Below are positions 35,584-48,290 of a DNA stretch of 64,000 bases, piece by piece. How positions within the stretch are numbered: position 1 is the first letter of the stretch; the number at the start of each line of letters is the position of its first letter. Where the stretch lies: NCBI RefSeq assembly GCF_009905375.1, contig NW_027417543.1, positions 1-64,000 of the forward strand, read 5' to 3'. This DNA comes from Apium graveolens (lineage: Eukaryota > Streptophyta > Magnoliopsida > Apiales > Apiaceae). The notes beneath the pieces are model-generated. The model was given only the letters and a program-made list of their open reading frames with translations. It was not told the origin of the DNA and searched no databases. Made by a program: the position numbers and the translations under genes.

Positions 35584-35658
35584 CATCACTTGATCTAATA
35601 TTCGAGGAAAGACTTGATAACGTAATAGCAAGGCACATTCCCCGTGATAAAATATTAA
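35584..35658 (+). repeat. U fragment at a rearrangement junction
   Basis: About 60 bp of U (CACTTGATCTAATATTCGAGG ... AGGCACATTCCCC) plus about 15 bp of filler (GTGATAAAATATTAA) bridge the gly repeat and the LTR element. Such fillers are typical of end-joining repair. Confidence 0.55.
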
Positions 35659-35983
35659 TAGTGTTTGACTGAGTTTTTTCAAATACACATAACACGTACT
35701 AATAAATATACACAACATAACTACACCTATTATTAAATTCTAGTGATAAAATAAATATATATTAAATTAAAATTATGCACATATAAATTAAAACAATTTT
35801 TTTAACCTTACTTAAATATTTTAGATAACTAGAAATGTTTATTTTTAATATAAAAATACGCGTCTTTAGATTTAATAACAAATCTATATAATAAAATACT
35901 ATTTTTCTTATATAACCAAATAATTAAAAATGCGAAAAATGTATATATATATATATATAATTACAAAAATCATGGTTATTACA
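35659..35983 (-). mobile_element. LTR 4, truncated
   Basis: Last 325 bp (plus orientation) of the large LTR, from TAGTGTTTGACTGAG to TTATTACA. It is the right-hand partner of the truncated LTR 3 at 17280, but the two pieces together do not reconstitute one LTR: the middle is missing. Confidence 0.8.
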
Positions 35984-36181
35984 TTCTACCCTCCTTAAAA
36001 AAATTTGGTCCCCAAATTTAAACATACCAAAAACATTTAATGATACCAAAAATATTTATGCATAGAGAAAGTCAGAAAATATTTAACCAAAAAAAAATAA
36101 AAGTAGTTTTTTTTGGAAACACAAATAACTAAACTCATAACTCTAAAAGGGCAGGAAGCTAACTAGGCTCTAAATACCAAC
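35984..36181 (-). mobile_element. 198-bp internal region 3 (PBS + PPT only)
   Basis: PPT AAGGAGGGTAGAA at 35984-35996 and PBS TGGTATTTAGAGCC at 36166-36179 on the minus strand. It has a small deletion (GCAGGAAGCTAACTAGG) relative to regions 1 and 2. This third instance confirms that the tiny internal region is a property of the element and not a one-off deletion. Confidence 0.85.
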
Positions 36182-38121
36182 TGTAATACCCCAACTTTTC
36201 AGAAAATAGTTATACTTAAATATTCAGCTAAAACTCCAAATTAAATCCATAATAAGAATAAATTTCTAGTTTTTCATAAAATTCTAAAATCCCAGACAGA
36301 AATAAAATCTTCTAAGCTGAAAATAAAGCAAATCTCCAATACAAAGATAATCACTAAAATATTGTTCCAAAGCATCCACTTTAAGATGTAGCAAAAGCTA
36401 AGCACCTGAAGAAAATTTGTGAGTAATGAGCCAAAAGCCACAAAAAAAACAGTTCTACACTAGTGGATCACGTATCATAATTTTATAAAAGAAAAACCAC
36501 ACTAGTGGATCAAATATCATAATTTTATAAAACAAAAACCATTTTCCAAAATCCAAATGACATAAGATATAAAATTTCACAGCTAGTTAAGGCCACAAAT
36601 ACCTGGTGACACAGTATCCAGAACTATAGGCAATTACTAACTGGTTCATAAGTCAGAGCTTACTGGGAATTCTTATTTGTAAAAGGGGTACTTCATCCAT
36701 AAATTTTAAAACAAAAGAAGTGCAAAAATATTTAAAAGATTTTAAAATAAATAAAGTGTGACGAGTTAACTTACCTTAATAGCAATATCTCCTAAAATTA
36801 TGTTGCCAAAATGAACCTAGACATACACACATACACTTAATATAATAATCAGAATGTTAACATGTACATGCCACTAAACTAACCACACTTTAACTTTATA
36901 AAGCTTAACCCATAATAACAATTAAATGTCACTACAAGTAACAAAATAAATTCATATTGACATATAAATACCACCATTCTCATATAATAGTTCAAAATAG
37001 TATACCGACAAATAAAACAAACTCAACACTTAAATACATTATATATAATAATAATAAATCAAGTATTTGTAAACTATTTAAATTCAGAATAAAATAGATG
37101 TACATTTAATATTTACTATCTATATAATCCTTAAAATAAAATAACAAAGATAAATAAAATAGGTAAAATATGCTTATGATTATGCAAGTGGACAAAATAT
37201 AAATATTGGTGTATAAAATTTTCATAACCTTACGTGTAAAAATATCATTATACAAAATAAGTATAATCAATTTAATAAATGAGCATATATTTAATTGGTG
37301 CACTAATCTAAATGCATATCTAAATCAAACATATATTTAACATATAACATATGAATTATTATGCATGCAAAAAAAAGTAATTATAAACTTAAATTCATGC
37401 ATTAAATATTTACAAAAAAATGGTGATTATTAACTAAAACATTTAATAATCAACATCAAACTAAATGATTAAATTAAGTAAACTATAGTGTTATACACAT
37501 AACCATGGAACTAAATAATAAAATAAACTAATAACAAGTGAATTACAATAGTCATACATAAGTTCACAAAAATGTAATTTAATTATATATATATATAGAA
37601 GTATACAATAAACATGTAAAATACATAAGTAAAAATATAGGAAATAGAACGTACCTGAAAAGAAAAGATGTTATACAGAGATAAAATGATATGCTAATAG
37701 TCTATTTATACACAAGTTGGTTCAACTAATACTCTGATTCAATGGGTTAGTGGGTACCTGATCACAAATTTAAACAAACATTATCTCTTGGTTAACATGT
37801 AGTGTTTGACTGAGTTTTTCAAATACACATAACACGTACTAATAAATATACACAACATAACTACACCTATTATTAAATTCTAGTGATAAAATAAATATAT
37901 ATTAAATTAAAATTATGCACATATAAATTAAAACAATTTTTTTAACCTTACTTAAATATTTTAGATAACTAGAAATATTTATTTTTAATATAAAAATACG
38001 CGTCTTTAGAATTATTAACAAATCTATATAATAAAATATTATTTTTCTTATATAACCAAATAATTAAAAATGCGATAAATGTATATATATATATATAATT
38101 ACAAAAATCATGGTTATTACA
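36182..38121 (-). mobile_element. LTR 5 (1940 bp), outer end of the array
   Basis: Full LTR, beginning TGTAATACCCC in plus orientation like LTR 1 and ending TTATTACA at 38121 against the AAATT duplication. It holds a 42-bp stretch (ATATGCTAATAGTC ... GGTTCAACTAAT, 37688-37729) missing from LTRs 1 and 2, and a local duplication of CACTAGTGGATCA..ATCATAATTTTATAAAA (36460-36535). Confidence 0.85.
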
Positions 38122-38126
38122 AAATT
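38122..38126. other. Target-site duplication AAATT (right)
   Basis: Partner of 12307-12311. It follows the TTACA end of LTR 5 and is followed by GATCATGG, the next bases of gag in uninterrupted copies. Confidence 0.85.
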
Positions 38127-38460
38127 GATCATGGTAATGATGAAGATATCCTACAAAATTGATGTTCTTTTAGTTAAAAAGTTTAGAAAGGCTCTACTTT
38201 CTCCAACTTTACCTTGATAAGAGGAATTAAAGAAAGAATGATCGCAAGGAGTCAAGGTATGGGAAAATTAAAAGTCAAAGATCAAGTGATATAATTGTGA
38301 TGAAGTCGGACACTTTGCTGCTCATTCACAAAGCCAAACGCTAAGAAGAAACAAGCCTTGATCAACAAGAAGAAGAATTGAAGCAAGTTTGGACCAGAAG
38401 AACAATTGGGACCATACATTACAAGAGTACAAACTATGCTCACAAAAAATTGGATAATGT
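38127..38460 (+). pseudogene. Ty1/copia gag, 3' piece of the interrupted copy
   Basis: Continues the gag of 11359-12311 after the LTR element: DHGNDEDILQN, a decayed middle, then the zinc-knuckle region near 38285-38330 (CDEVGHFAAHS) and PEEQLG-type codons. The first Cys pair is damaged (GTGATATAATTGTGAT in place of GTGCTATAATTGTGAT). Ser again stands at the fourth zinc-ligand position. Confidence 0.7.
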
Positions 38461-40690
38461 TCTATTATAAAAAACTTTTCTTAATTTTAGGTAAAAGTTA
38501 CAAAATAAACTAATGGAGATTAAATAATTTAAACATGTATATTTTATTTTGTTGAATGATATTATCTTGTTAAACTAACATTGTTGAACAATCAACTTTT
38601 GGAAATTTATATGAATTATTCATAGTAAAGTCAATATTTATTTAAATTGAAATGATATCAACAGTTTAAATTTGTTTTTATGATTTTCTTCCTAATAAAA
38701 TATGTTAAACGCATTATTGAGATGTCATTTTAAGGATAAAATAAAGAACATGAACTCACAAATTGTTATGATAAAAACAAACACATTATTCTCAAATCTA
38801 CTTACTCAAATTTACAAGGAAAATACAATATTGTAAAAAATAAAACCTAAATAATCATCATAAACATATTTATGTTTGCAAAATAAATTGAACAAATTAA
38901 ATATTTAATCTTGAATTATAAAGTAACTTATATAAAATATGTAAATGTCAAGATTAATGAATACTGCTATGTCTTTTCTAAAAAAATACACAACATTAAT
39001 AAATGAATAAGAAAATATTTTATATACTGAATATGAAAAAAAATTATTTTATCTTTATCGCCTCCCAACAACACCTAGTATTTTACAAAAAATATAAATT
39101 TAAACAATTTGATAAAAATAATGAACAATTATCCAATATCCAATTTAAAGTCCAATTATATAAACAACTAAATCGAATAATTATTATTGAATCAATATAT
39201 GTAAATAAGGTACTTAATATTGATAAATGATACATAAAAATACATTATATTTAGTGTTAAATATAAACCATAAAAAATTTGAAAAACTCGTTTGATTCGA
39301 TATTAAGAAAGTCATATTTAAAAAGGCCAGCCTGAACATCTATTTTATTATAAAACTTAATAATTTTGATTAACTCAAATTCGGAATTTTGAAAATATCG
39401 AAATAATTTTTTTGATAGTTTTATTTTTCATCCAATTTTTTACACTAAAATATTTTGGGATAAAATTCTAAATGGGAAAAAATTCTACACATCTTTAATA
39501 TATTTAAAGAAAATTTAACAAATGTACATTATTTTTCGAAGAAACGAAAAGTGATAAAATTAAGTTTTTTACATATATCTAATTCGGACGTGCTGTAATT
39601 TGCGCCATTATTGGGCCTCAAAATTTTGTATAAATTCCAAATTCATTATTTTTTTAGGAAAAATGATTTGATCCAAATTCTAAATATGTGAATTATTTAA
39701 GCCACCCTTAATACTATTTAATTTATCTTTATTTAAATTATTAAATATTTATCTTTTAAGTTGAAATGAACATTTATCTTTTTTAGTTGAAATAAATTAG
39801 TCAATTAAATTATAATTATTATGTTCCCACTATGGCTTATTGGCTTTCTATTCTACCAAAATTTTATTTTTGTTTGCTAATAGAACCTATAATATTCCAA
39901 TTTTTTACACTAAAATATTTTGGGATAAAATTCTAAATGGGAAAAAATTCTACACATCTTTAATATATTTAAAGAAAATTTAACAAATGTACATTATTTT
40001 TCGAAGAAACGAAAAGTGATAAAATTAAGTTTTTTACATATATCTAATTCGGACGTGCTGTAATTTGCGCCATTATTGGGCCTCAAAATTTTGTATAAAT
40101 TCCAAATTCATTATTTTTTTAGGAAAAATGATTTGATCCAAATTCTAAATATGTGAATTATTTAAGCCACCCTTAATACTATTGAATTTATCTTTATTTA
40201 AATTATTAAATATTTATCTTTTAAGTTGAAATGAACATTTATCTTTTTTAGTTGAAATAAATTAGTCAATTAAATTATAATTATTATGTTCCCACTATGG
40301 CTTATTGGCTTTCTATTCTACCAAAATTTTATTTTTGTTTGCTAATAGAACCTATAATATTTCTCACTTTGTAAGTCAAGAGTTATTATTCTATTTAAGC
40401 CAGCAAAATAACTTCTAATTGGATTTATCTTCTTGTACCTAGATAATCCATCAAAAAACTAACAATTCATGTTTTCAATAGAATTAGTTAGACCAAAATT
40501 CAATACTTGTTCCACTAAAACCAAGTCCTAACAACACTTTAAATACTCATTTAAACTTGATAAAATTTACATAAAAATAAGTCAACAAAGAAACATGCAA
40601 ATTAATGCAAGAAGCAAGAAGCAAGAAGCAGTGTTTAAGATATAGTAAGTCTACTATAGACCACCTCACATGTAGCATGTTTTTACATAG
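38461..40690. repeat. Z segment with internal tandem duplication
   Basis: Plus-oriented Z, mirror of 29061-30960, but longer because 39431-39895 is repeated. It ends in a (GCAAGAA)n run at about 40608-40631. The AT-rich frame 39003-39230 is not conserved as protein in other Z copies. Confidence 0.55.
39431..40360 (+). repeat. 465-bp tandem duplication, near-perfect
   Basis: 39431-39895 and 39896-40360 are direct repeats starting TCCAATTTTTTACACTAAAA and ending CCTATAATAT. I find one substitution (ACTATTTAATTT versus ACTATTGAATTT). Other Z copies have this stretch once, so the duplication is recent, or an assembly artefact. Confidence 0.85.
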
Positions 40691-40911
40691 TATTTAGCAT
40701 AAAATGATTTAGAAATAGTAATAGTTGCTCCAATCACTAGCCGGGAATTCAGAGGATGGAATCATTGGCATGTTATCGTTAATTCAGAGGGTGTACCAAG
40801 TAACCAACATCCTTAAGAATCATCTCGGTACAAGCAAGACACCCTATCACTAGCAACTACAGAAAACACACCTAAGTTTATAGTAGAAAATTTATAAATA
40901 TTTCTATGAAT
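40691..40911 (-). repeat. Scrambled U fragment (mirror copy)
   Basis: Mirror of 28861-29060 with the same internal scramble (GGCATGTTATCGTTAATTCAGAGGGTG). This shows the arms were copied after the scramble arose. Confidence 0.5.
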
Positions 40912-41416
40912 ATGCAATTTAAACTTAAAAGTGAATATCCAATTACATAATTGCTTAACTAGAAACTTGATTTCTATGAATCATTTCAGTTGATCATTTG
41001 ATCATTGTTTACCATCGGTTATTGTTAGTTTAACTTGATGAGCTAGTTAGCTCACCCTTGCGAATTTGTTTATGTCATTCTACAGGTAAAAAGGAAATTG
41101 TTGGTAACGAGAATCCCCGGTCCAGTATGCGAGCTAAGATTCTAGGTTGAGTTGGATCGAGCTAGCATGAGCTTTAAGTTGTAGTTTGAGTTATGCAAGT
41201 TTGTAAGGATGATTTCATTTTTAGTTATAAGTTAAACTAGTTGGGATTTGGTACGACGTAATAAAAGTTAAGTTTTTGGCTTGTTTTCATATTTAACCTG
41301 TTGCGATCCGTGGTTGTGTAAATAAGGGTTATGGCATATAATTTTTCATATACAGATTTATATATTGTGTGTGTTGTGAACCCCAAACTTCTGACTCGGG
41401 TTGAGAGGGTGTCACA
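40912..41416 (-). mobile_element. LTR-G fragment, right arm
   Basis: On the minus strand it starts TGTGACACCCTCTCAACCCG at 41416 and is truncated at about 40912, mirroring 28356-28860. It abuts gly exon 2. Confidence 0.5.
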
Positions 41417-41437
41417 ACCACCATTTCCGAAACTAAA

Positions 41438-42573
41438 TCAACTACTAATATTATCTAATATATACCCAATGCTACCACTAAACCTACTAACATTGCTACC
41501 ACAATTGCCGGTACTAAGACTAACCAATATTTCAGCAATGATACCACTATGCCAATTAGCCATTTTACCACTAATACCACCACTAAAGATGCAAGCTATG
41601 CTACCACCAATACCACTACTAAGATTAACCAATATAACATCAATGCTACCACCTGTAATACCATAATTAAAGTGGCCATAAATGGAATTGCTTAAGCTAG
41701 AATAAACTTCACCACCAATACATATAATATCACTACCAATTCTCTAACAAAGATTACCGCTTCCAATGTCACCAGTTACACTAATAAGAGCACGAGGAGC
41801 AATGTAACCATCAATGCCACCAAATCCACTACTAATATTATCATTTCAGGTACCACTAATGTAACCACTAAATGTGCTAGTCATGCTACTACCAATGCAA
41901 CTATACCATCAATGATACTACCACTGATGCCATTATTTAAGTTACCACCAATGATACTCCTTAAGGTAGCATAAACTTTACCACCAACAATCCCACCACG
42001 AATTCCACTCCTAAGATTACGACTTCTAGTACCACCAATTGGACTAGTAAAATTCCCACCACCAATGACACCGCCTACAATATTACTAGTGGATTTGAGA
42101 AAAACTTATAACTCTATACTTTTCGAATTATTACGGAACTATAGTAGTTACATGAGGAATGGGTTCTAGTGAGGGTGAAAATGGTGACCCTACCTATTCA
42201 TGTATTGAAAATATAAGTTCTTACACCACTAAAAAATTTTCACAAAAAACCCCACATCTATATCAAGTAAAAAATCTCATTTTCAATCATGTGTCTTGTG
42301 AAATTAAGTTAAAAAGTGACGGGGCTTAGTGAGATGGAAACGACATATATAAGTAAATTTAGTGTGTTATTAGGTAACATAAATTAATTTCGAGTGGTTT
42401 GTCATATATACATTAGAAAAATAAAAAACATACCCCACATAGATCCACTTGTACTATGTGCATTTATATTTATGATATATATTGGCATGGTAAAAGTTAA
42501 AAATAACAAAGAAACCTTACATGGTAGATTGATGAAGAGGAGAAAGGGAACGGACTTTTAGCATTTTCTTCAT
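41438..42573 (-). pseudogene. Gly-repeat gene, Y-type copy in right arm
   Basis: Exon 1 is 42521-42573, the intron is about 432 nt, and exon 2 runs from about 42088 to TGA at 41438. The acceptor has decayed (ATCCACTAG for ATCCAGTAG). Open stretches include 41438-41632 (GGISGKMANWHSGIIAEILV), a segment absent from W-type copies, so Y- and W-type genes differ in repeat number. Several indels break the frame. Confidence 0.5.
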
Positions 42574-43690
42574 TGTTTTTGGAACTTGTTGCAAGTAGTA
42601 AGAAAAATATAATTCTTGTGCAAATTCTCTAAAGTAAGGTCACACACAAACATAAAATAAATTGAATAGTACAATTCAACAAATATGAACATAAAATATA
42701 AATAATGTGTGGGCTTCTTTTCTTTAAATTTTCAATTTTAATATATCATGTATTTGATTATTTATGAGGAACAAAAATATTAATACAAAGGTAAGTGAAT
42801 TTTTTTCTAACTTTGACATATAATATTGAACGGATAACTCTTGACATCAAGGTCAGTAAATTTACTTACATATATAAAAGGAAAATGGGATATTATTATA
42901 GTATTTGATATTTACCAAAAGTGTTTGCAAAAAACACATATGAAAGGAAAATGAAGAAAGGGGAAAATATAAATTATTACTTTAATCTTGTTAAACAACA
43001 TCAATTCATGATAACCTCTAAACCTTATTGGCTTAGTCCCCCACCAGTTCATTTGATTAGTCCTCCACCAATTCATTTAAAGATGTGTTTAACCTTACAC
43101 ACCAAAACACTTTTTCATAGAGAATACAAATAACTCCAAAATACTATTTCATGGCCCCCTTGTACCTATATTAGGGTTTTACCTACCTTTTCATATCCTT
43201 TATTTTGCACGCAAAATTTTATATAATTATTTCAATTGGCTCAATATAGTTTAAATTGTTTTTTTATCTTAGTATTAATTTCTTATTACAAATTTCAATT
43301 TTTTTCATTTTATAAAAATATAATTTAACAAAGTCTGCTCCATGTATTATATAAACTAATTGGGTATTGATTTACAAGCATAGATAAACAAGCATTACTA
43401 TAATTTATTTTATATTGTAAATAAAATGAGTTTCTATAAATTAAGTGGTAAGCATTGTATAAAAATCTTAACTTGAAAATAACATTTTCTTGAGAGTTTT
43501 AAATTTTATTTAGTGAAATTATATATAAATTGCCTACTCACCTCAACTAACAATAATATATGTACTACTACAACCCTAACTAACAATAATAGAAGTACTA
43601 CTATAATAGATTCAACTCTAAAAAACTCTCACAATAATTAGAAAATTAATTGTCATGTACAAATTAATATTACCATAACAACATTTAATC
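42574..43690. repeat. Y segment, right arm
   Basis: Inverse partner of 26041-27210 and close direct match of 4232-5400. The SPPPVHLISPPPIHL frame is open at 42921-43133, as at 9383-9595. No other coding evidence. Confidence 0.55.
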
Positions 43691-44964
43691 AAATTAAATT
43701 TTTAGAGGTATAAGATAGCATAGTATTTAGCATAAAATGATTTAGAAATAGTTGCTGCAATCAGTAATGGGTAATTCAGAGGATGGAATCATGGGCAAGT
43801 TGTTCTCCAAGTATGCAGAAGCTGCAGCAACCCCACTTCCAAGTTGTACCAAGTAACTAACATCCTTAAGAATCATCTCCATACCAGTAAGACAGCCTGT
43901 AAGTTTATAGTAGAATATTTATAAATATTTCATTGTTTTTCGAAATGGTTAGTAAGAGGTAAAGAGAGAAAATATTTATAACTTATGTGGTCTATGAGTG
44001 ATTGTGTGGTCTTACAAAAGGAAGTAGGATACAAGGTTATGGCTCATATTATGAATTTGACATAGTTTTGTTAAAGCTTGTTAAAGCTTCTCAAAGAGAA
44101 TTGAGGAACTAACATATTTTACTATTAATCTTGTCTCTGGTCAATATGTAGATGCAACAAAATCTATAACATTGAATATAAGAAATGAAAATATACCTCA
44201 TTTAGATTTCTCACATGATCTATCCTCAACTCCTTTCATGCTACTATATTAAGTCCAAGCCATAAGATACAGTTGTATCATTCTATGCCCTTCTAATAAC
44301 TTCTCAACTATTAATGTACGCACGTACCATAAATGCAGTAACAATATGAATAATATAACTAAACCTCATCTTTCTCAGTGAAGTTTTTGAGCCACCAGGC
44401 CTCCAAAACAAACCTATGATATGAACATATAGTCACACAATATCCAAAAATGTAAAACAGAGATGATGACGGAATAATCCGATTCTTAAAATTCTGTAAG
44501 CAATTAGATGATGAAATAAAAATCGACTACAATTAAAATCATTGCACTTGTAATTCTTAAATCATCTATAAACTGCCATGATTTGTAATATTTACATTGT
44601 ATCTACAAATAAAGGATTCAACATATTTCTACTTTCTATGCATCTCACAAAGAATACATAATCAAACAAAAAGTATTTTCAGTATTATGCTAAAGCTGCA
44701 TATAAGAACAAAGCATTTAACTTGTTGTTGTTGCAAGGGGAGTGTGCCTTGCTATTAAGTTATCAAGTCTTTCCTCGATAATTAGATCCAGTGATGCTCT
44801 CAGACCAGATAAAAGTTGAATGGATGGAGTACAAAATCTCTTGTTCAATTTGTTTCACCTTTTTTGGCTCTCATTGCATAAGCAACTCATGACTTCTTAT
44901 TTATATATAAAAATAATATATAAGACTCTCTGTTAGGAGGTTGAGATATATTTCAACATATAAA
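43691..44964 (-). repeat. U segment, right arm, full copy
   Basis: Inverse partner of 24791-26040. It contains the 46-codon ORF region on minus (43755-43895; LGSGVAAASAYLENNLPMIP-like) and the CAGGCCTCCAAAAC block (44397). The G-rich end is reduced to GTTAGGAGGTTGAG. Confidence 0.5.
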
Positions 44965-45625
44965 TTGAATTCAATTCAACAAATATGAACATAAATTATA
45001 AATAATGTGCGCGCTTCTTTTTTTTAAATTTTCATTTTTTAATATATCATGTATTTGATTATTTATGAAGAACAAAAATATTAATACAAATGTAAGTGAA
45101 TTTTTTTCTAACTTTGACATATAATATTGAAAGGATAATTCTTGACATCAAGGTCAGTAAATTTACTTACATATATAAAAGGAAAATGAGATATTATTAT
45201 AGTATTTGATTTTTACCAAAAGTTTTTGCAAAAAACACATATGAAAGGAAAATGAAGAAAGAGGGAAATATAAATTATTACTTTAATCTTGTTAACCAAC
45301 ATCAATTCATGATAACCTCTAAACCTTATTGGGTTAGTCCCCAACCAGTTCATTTGATTAGTCCTCCACCAATTCATTTAAAGATGTGTTTAAGCTTACA
45401 TCACCAAAAAACTTTTTCATAGAGAATACAAATAACTCCAAAACACTATTTCATGGCCCCCTTGTACCTATATTAGGGTTTTACATACCTTTTTATATCC
45501 TTTATTTTGGAGGAAAAATTGTATATAATTGTTTCAATATGCCCAATATAGTTTAAATTGTTTTTTTATCTTAGTATCAATTTCTTATTACAAATTTCAA
45601 TTTTTTTTCTTTTTAACAAATATAA
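44965..45625. repeat. Y segment, 5'-truncated copy in right arm
   Basis: Starts at the same GAATTCAATTCAAC breakpoint as 6641 and is then broken again at TTTTTAACAAATATAATTGTTATGGCTC (about 45620), where U resumes. This piece is absent from the left arm. Confidence 0.5.
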
Positions 45626-46560
45626 TTGTTATGGCTCATATTATGCATTTGACATAGTTTTGTTAAAGCTTCTCAAAGAGAATTGAGGAACTAACATATT
45701 TTACTATTAATCTTGTCTCTGGTCAATATGTAGATGCAACAAAATCTATAACATTAAATATAAGAAATTACAATATACCTCATTTAGATTTCTAACATGA
45801 TATATCCTCCAAATCCTTTCATGCTACTTTATTAAGTCCAAGTCATAAGATGCAGTTGTATCATTCTATGCCCTTATAATAACTTCTGAACTATAAATGT
45901 AGGCAGGTACCATAAGCGTAGTAACAATATGACTAATATGACTAAACCTTTTCTCTTTCTCAGTGCAGTTTTTCAGCCCCCAAGCCTCCACAACAAACAT
46001 GTGATATGAACATATAGTCACACAATATCAAAAATTGTAAAACAGAGATGAGCACAGAATAATCCGATTCTTAAAATTCTGTAAGCAATTAGATAATGAA
46101 ATAAAAATCGACTACAATTAAAATCATTAAACTTGTAATTCTTAAATCATCTGTAAACTGAACTGGTGTGTAATATTTACCTTGTATCTACAAATAAAGA
46201 TTTCAACATGTTTCTACTTTCTATGCATCTCACAAAGAATACACAATCAAACCAAAAGTATTTTCAGTGTTTTGCTTAAGCTGCATATAAGAACAAAGCA
46301 TTTAACTTGTTGTTTTGCAAGGGGAGTGTGCCTTGCTAATACGTTATCAAGTCTTTCCTCGATAATTAGATCAAGTGATGCTCTCAGACCACATAAAAGT
46401 TGAATGGAAGCAGTACAAAATCTCCTGTTCAATTTGTTTCACCTTTTTTGGCTCTCATTGCATAAGCAACTCATGACTTCTTATTTATATATAAAAATAA
46501 TATATAAGACTCTCTGTTAGGAGGGTTAGGTGGGTCAGATATATTTCAACATATAAAGTG
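45626..46560 (-). repeat. U segment, older diverged copy
   Basis: U lacking the small-ORF end. It is more diverged from 43691-44964 than the arms are from each other. On minus, 46247-46432 is open: LLCGLRASLDLIIEERLDNV then LARHTPLAKQQVKCF. The same peptide appears in broken form in other U copies. Origin unknown. Confidence 0.45.
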
Positions 46561-46785
46561 AATTCAATAATTATTGTAGTTTTCTAGAATCAATAATATA
46601 TGATCACATTTTGTGTAATACAACTTATGTATTATAAACACTATCAGATATTGTCGCTTGTGAATTTTCGCACAAAAAATCATATAATAACGTTATGTTA
46701 AATCGTAGAAATATATAAAAACACTTTTCAAGATAATCAAAAATTAATAACTTGTCGTTCTCTGAGAACAACTTTGTCATCAATA
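46561..46785. repeat. V segment fused to gag
   Basis: V up to GTCATCAATAT, where it joins GGGAAAAAAAATG and gag zinc-knuckle sequence. The minus-strand frame 46625-46828 crosses this junction and is therefore not a gene. Confidence 0.45.
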
Positions 46786-47075
46786 TGGGAAAAAAAATGT
46801 TTTTGAAAAAAAGGTTGTAGTTACTCAAACTTTACCCTGATAAGAGGAATTAAAGGAAAAATGATCTCAAGGAGTCAAGGTATGGGAAAATTACAAGTCA
46901 AAGATCAAGTGCTATAATTGTGATGAAGTCTGACACTTTGCTGCTCATTCAAAAAGCCAAACTCTGAGAAGAAGCAAGCCTTGATCAGCAAGAAGAAGAA
47001 TTGAAGCAAGTTTTGACGAGAAGAACAATTGGGATGATACATTACAAAAGTACAAACTATGCTCACAAAAAATTG
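46786..47075 (+). pseudogene. Copia gag, zinc-knuckle end only
   Basis: About 290 bp: the TTTGAAAAA..GAGGAATTAAAGG lead, then CYNCDEV, a TGA, and HFAAHS near 46908-46950, then KKQALISKKKN. The Gly codon of the knuckle has become TGA and the fourth ligand is Ser. Z follows. Confidence 0.65.
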
Positions 47076-48290
47076 CATAATGTTGTGTATTTCTAACAAA
47101 GTAAATTTTATTTTATATACGATTAGACTTTTTTCTATTATAAAGGGCTTTTCATAATTTTAGGTAAAAGTTACAAAATATATTAATGGAGATTAAATAA
47201 TTTAGACATGTATATTTTATTTTGTTCAATGATATTATCTTGTTAAACTAACACGGTTGAACAATCAACTTTTGGAAATTTATATGAAATATTGATAGTA
47301 AAGTCAATATTTATTTAAATTGAAAAGATATCAATTAGTGTAAATTAGTTTTTATGATTTTCTTGCTAATAAAATATGTTAAACACATTATTGAGACGTC
47401 ATTCTAAGGATAAAATAAAGAACATGAACTCATAAATTGTTATGATAAAAAAAACACATTATTCTCAAATCTTAATTAATCATCATAAAAATATTTATGT
47501 TTGCAAAATAAATTGTACAAATTAAATACTTAATATTGAATTATAAAGTAACTTATATAAAATATGTAAATGTAAAGATTAATGAATATTAATATGTCTT
47601 TTCTAAAAAAATACACAACATTAATAAATGAATAAGAAAATATGTTATATACTGAATATGAAAAAAAAATTGTTTTATCTTTATGGCCTCCCAACAACAC
47701 CTAGTATTTTAGAAAAAATATAAGTTTAAACAATTCGATAAAAATAATGAACAATTTTTCAGGATCCAATTTAAAGTCCAATTATATAACAACTAAATCG
47801 ACTAATTATTATTGAATCAATATTTGTAAATAAGGTACTTAATACTGATAAAGGCTATATTAAAATAAATTATATTTAGTGTTAAATATAAACCATAAAA
47901 AAAATTGAAAAACTCGTCTGATTCGATCTTAAGAAAGTCATATTTAAAAAGGCCCGAAGCTCTCTGTGCATATATTTTATTATAAAATTTTGCTTCTCTC
48001 CTAAAGAGAAAAACTTGGTTTAACTCAAATTCGGAATTTTAAAAATATCGAAATAATTTTTTTGATAGTTTTATTTTTCATCCAATTTTTTACACTAAAA
48101 TATTTTGGGATAAAATTCTAAATCGGATAAAATTTTACACATCTTTAATATATTTAAAGAAAATTTAACAAATGTACATTATTTTTCGAAGAAACGAAAG
48201 GTAATAAAATTAAGTTTTTTACATATATCTAATTTGGACGTGCGGTAATTTGCACCATTCTTGGGCCTCAAAATTTTGTATAAAATCCAG
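47076..48290. repeat. Z segment, truncated
   Basis: Z from GTGTATTTCTAACAAAG to TGTATAAAATCCAGATT, then cut by V at 48291. It lacks the (GCAAGAA) end. No gene. Confidence 0.5.

Noticed and set aside
39003..39230. 75-codon Lys/Asn/Ile-rich frame in Z, with a similar one at 57891-58103
   Set aside because: Low-complexity AT sequence; other Z copies carry frameshifts at different places and no motif is recognisable.
42921..43133. 70-codon frame with SPPPVHLISPPPIHL, also open at 9383-9595 and in part at 26650-26832
   Set aside because: Broken or differently terminated in other Y and W copies; openness is explained by recent duplication and AT-rich low complexity.
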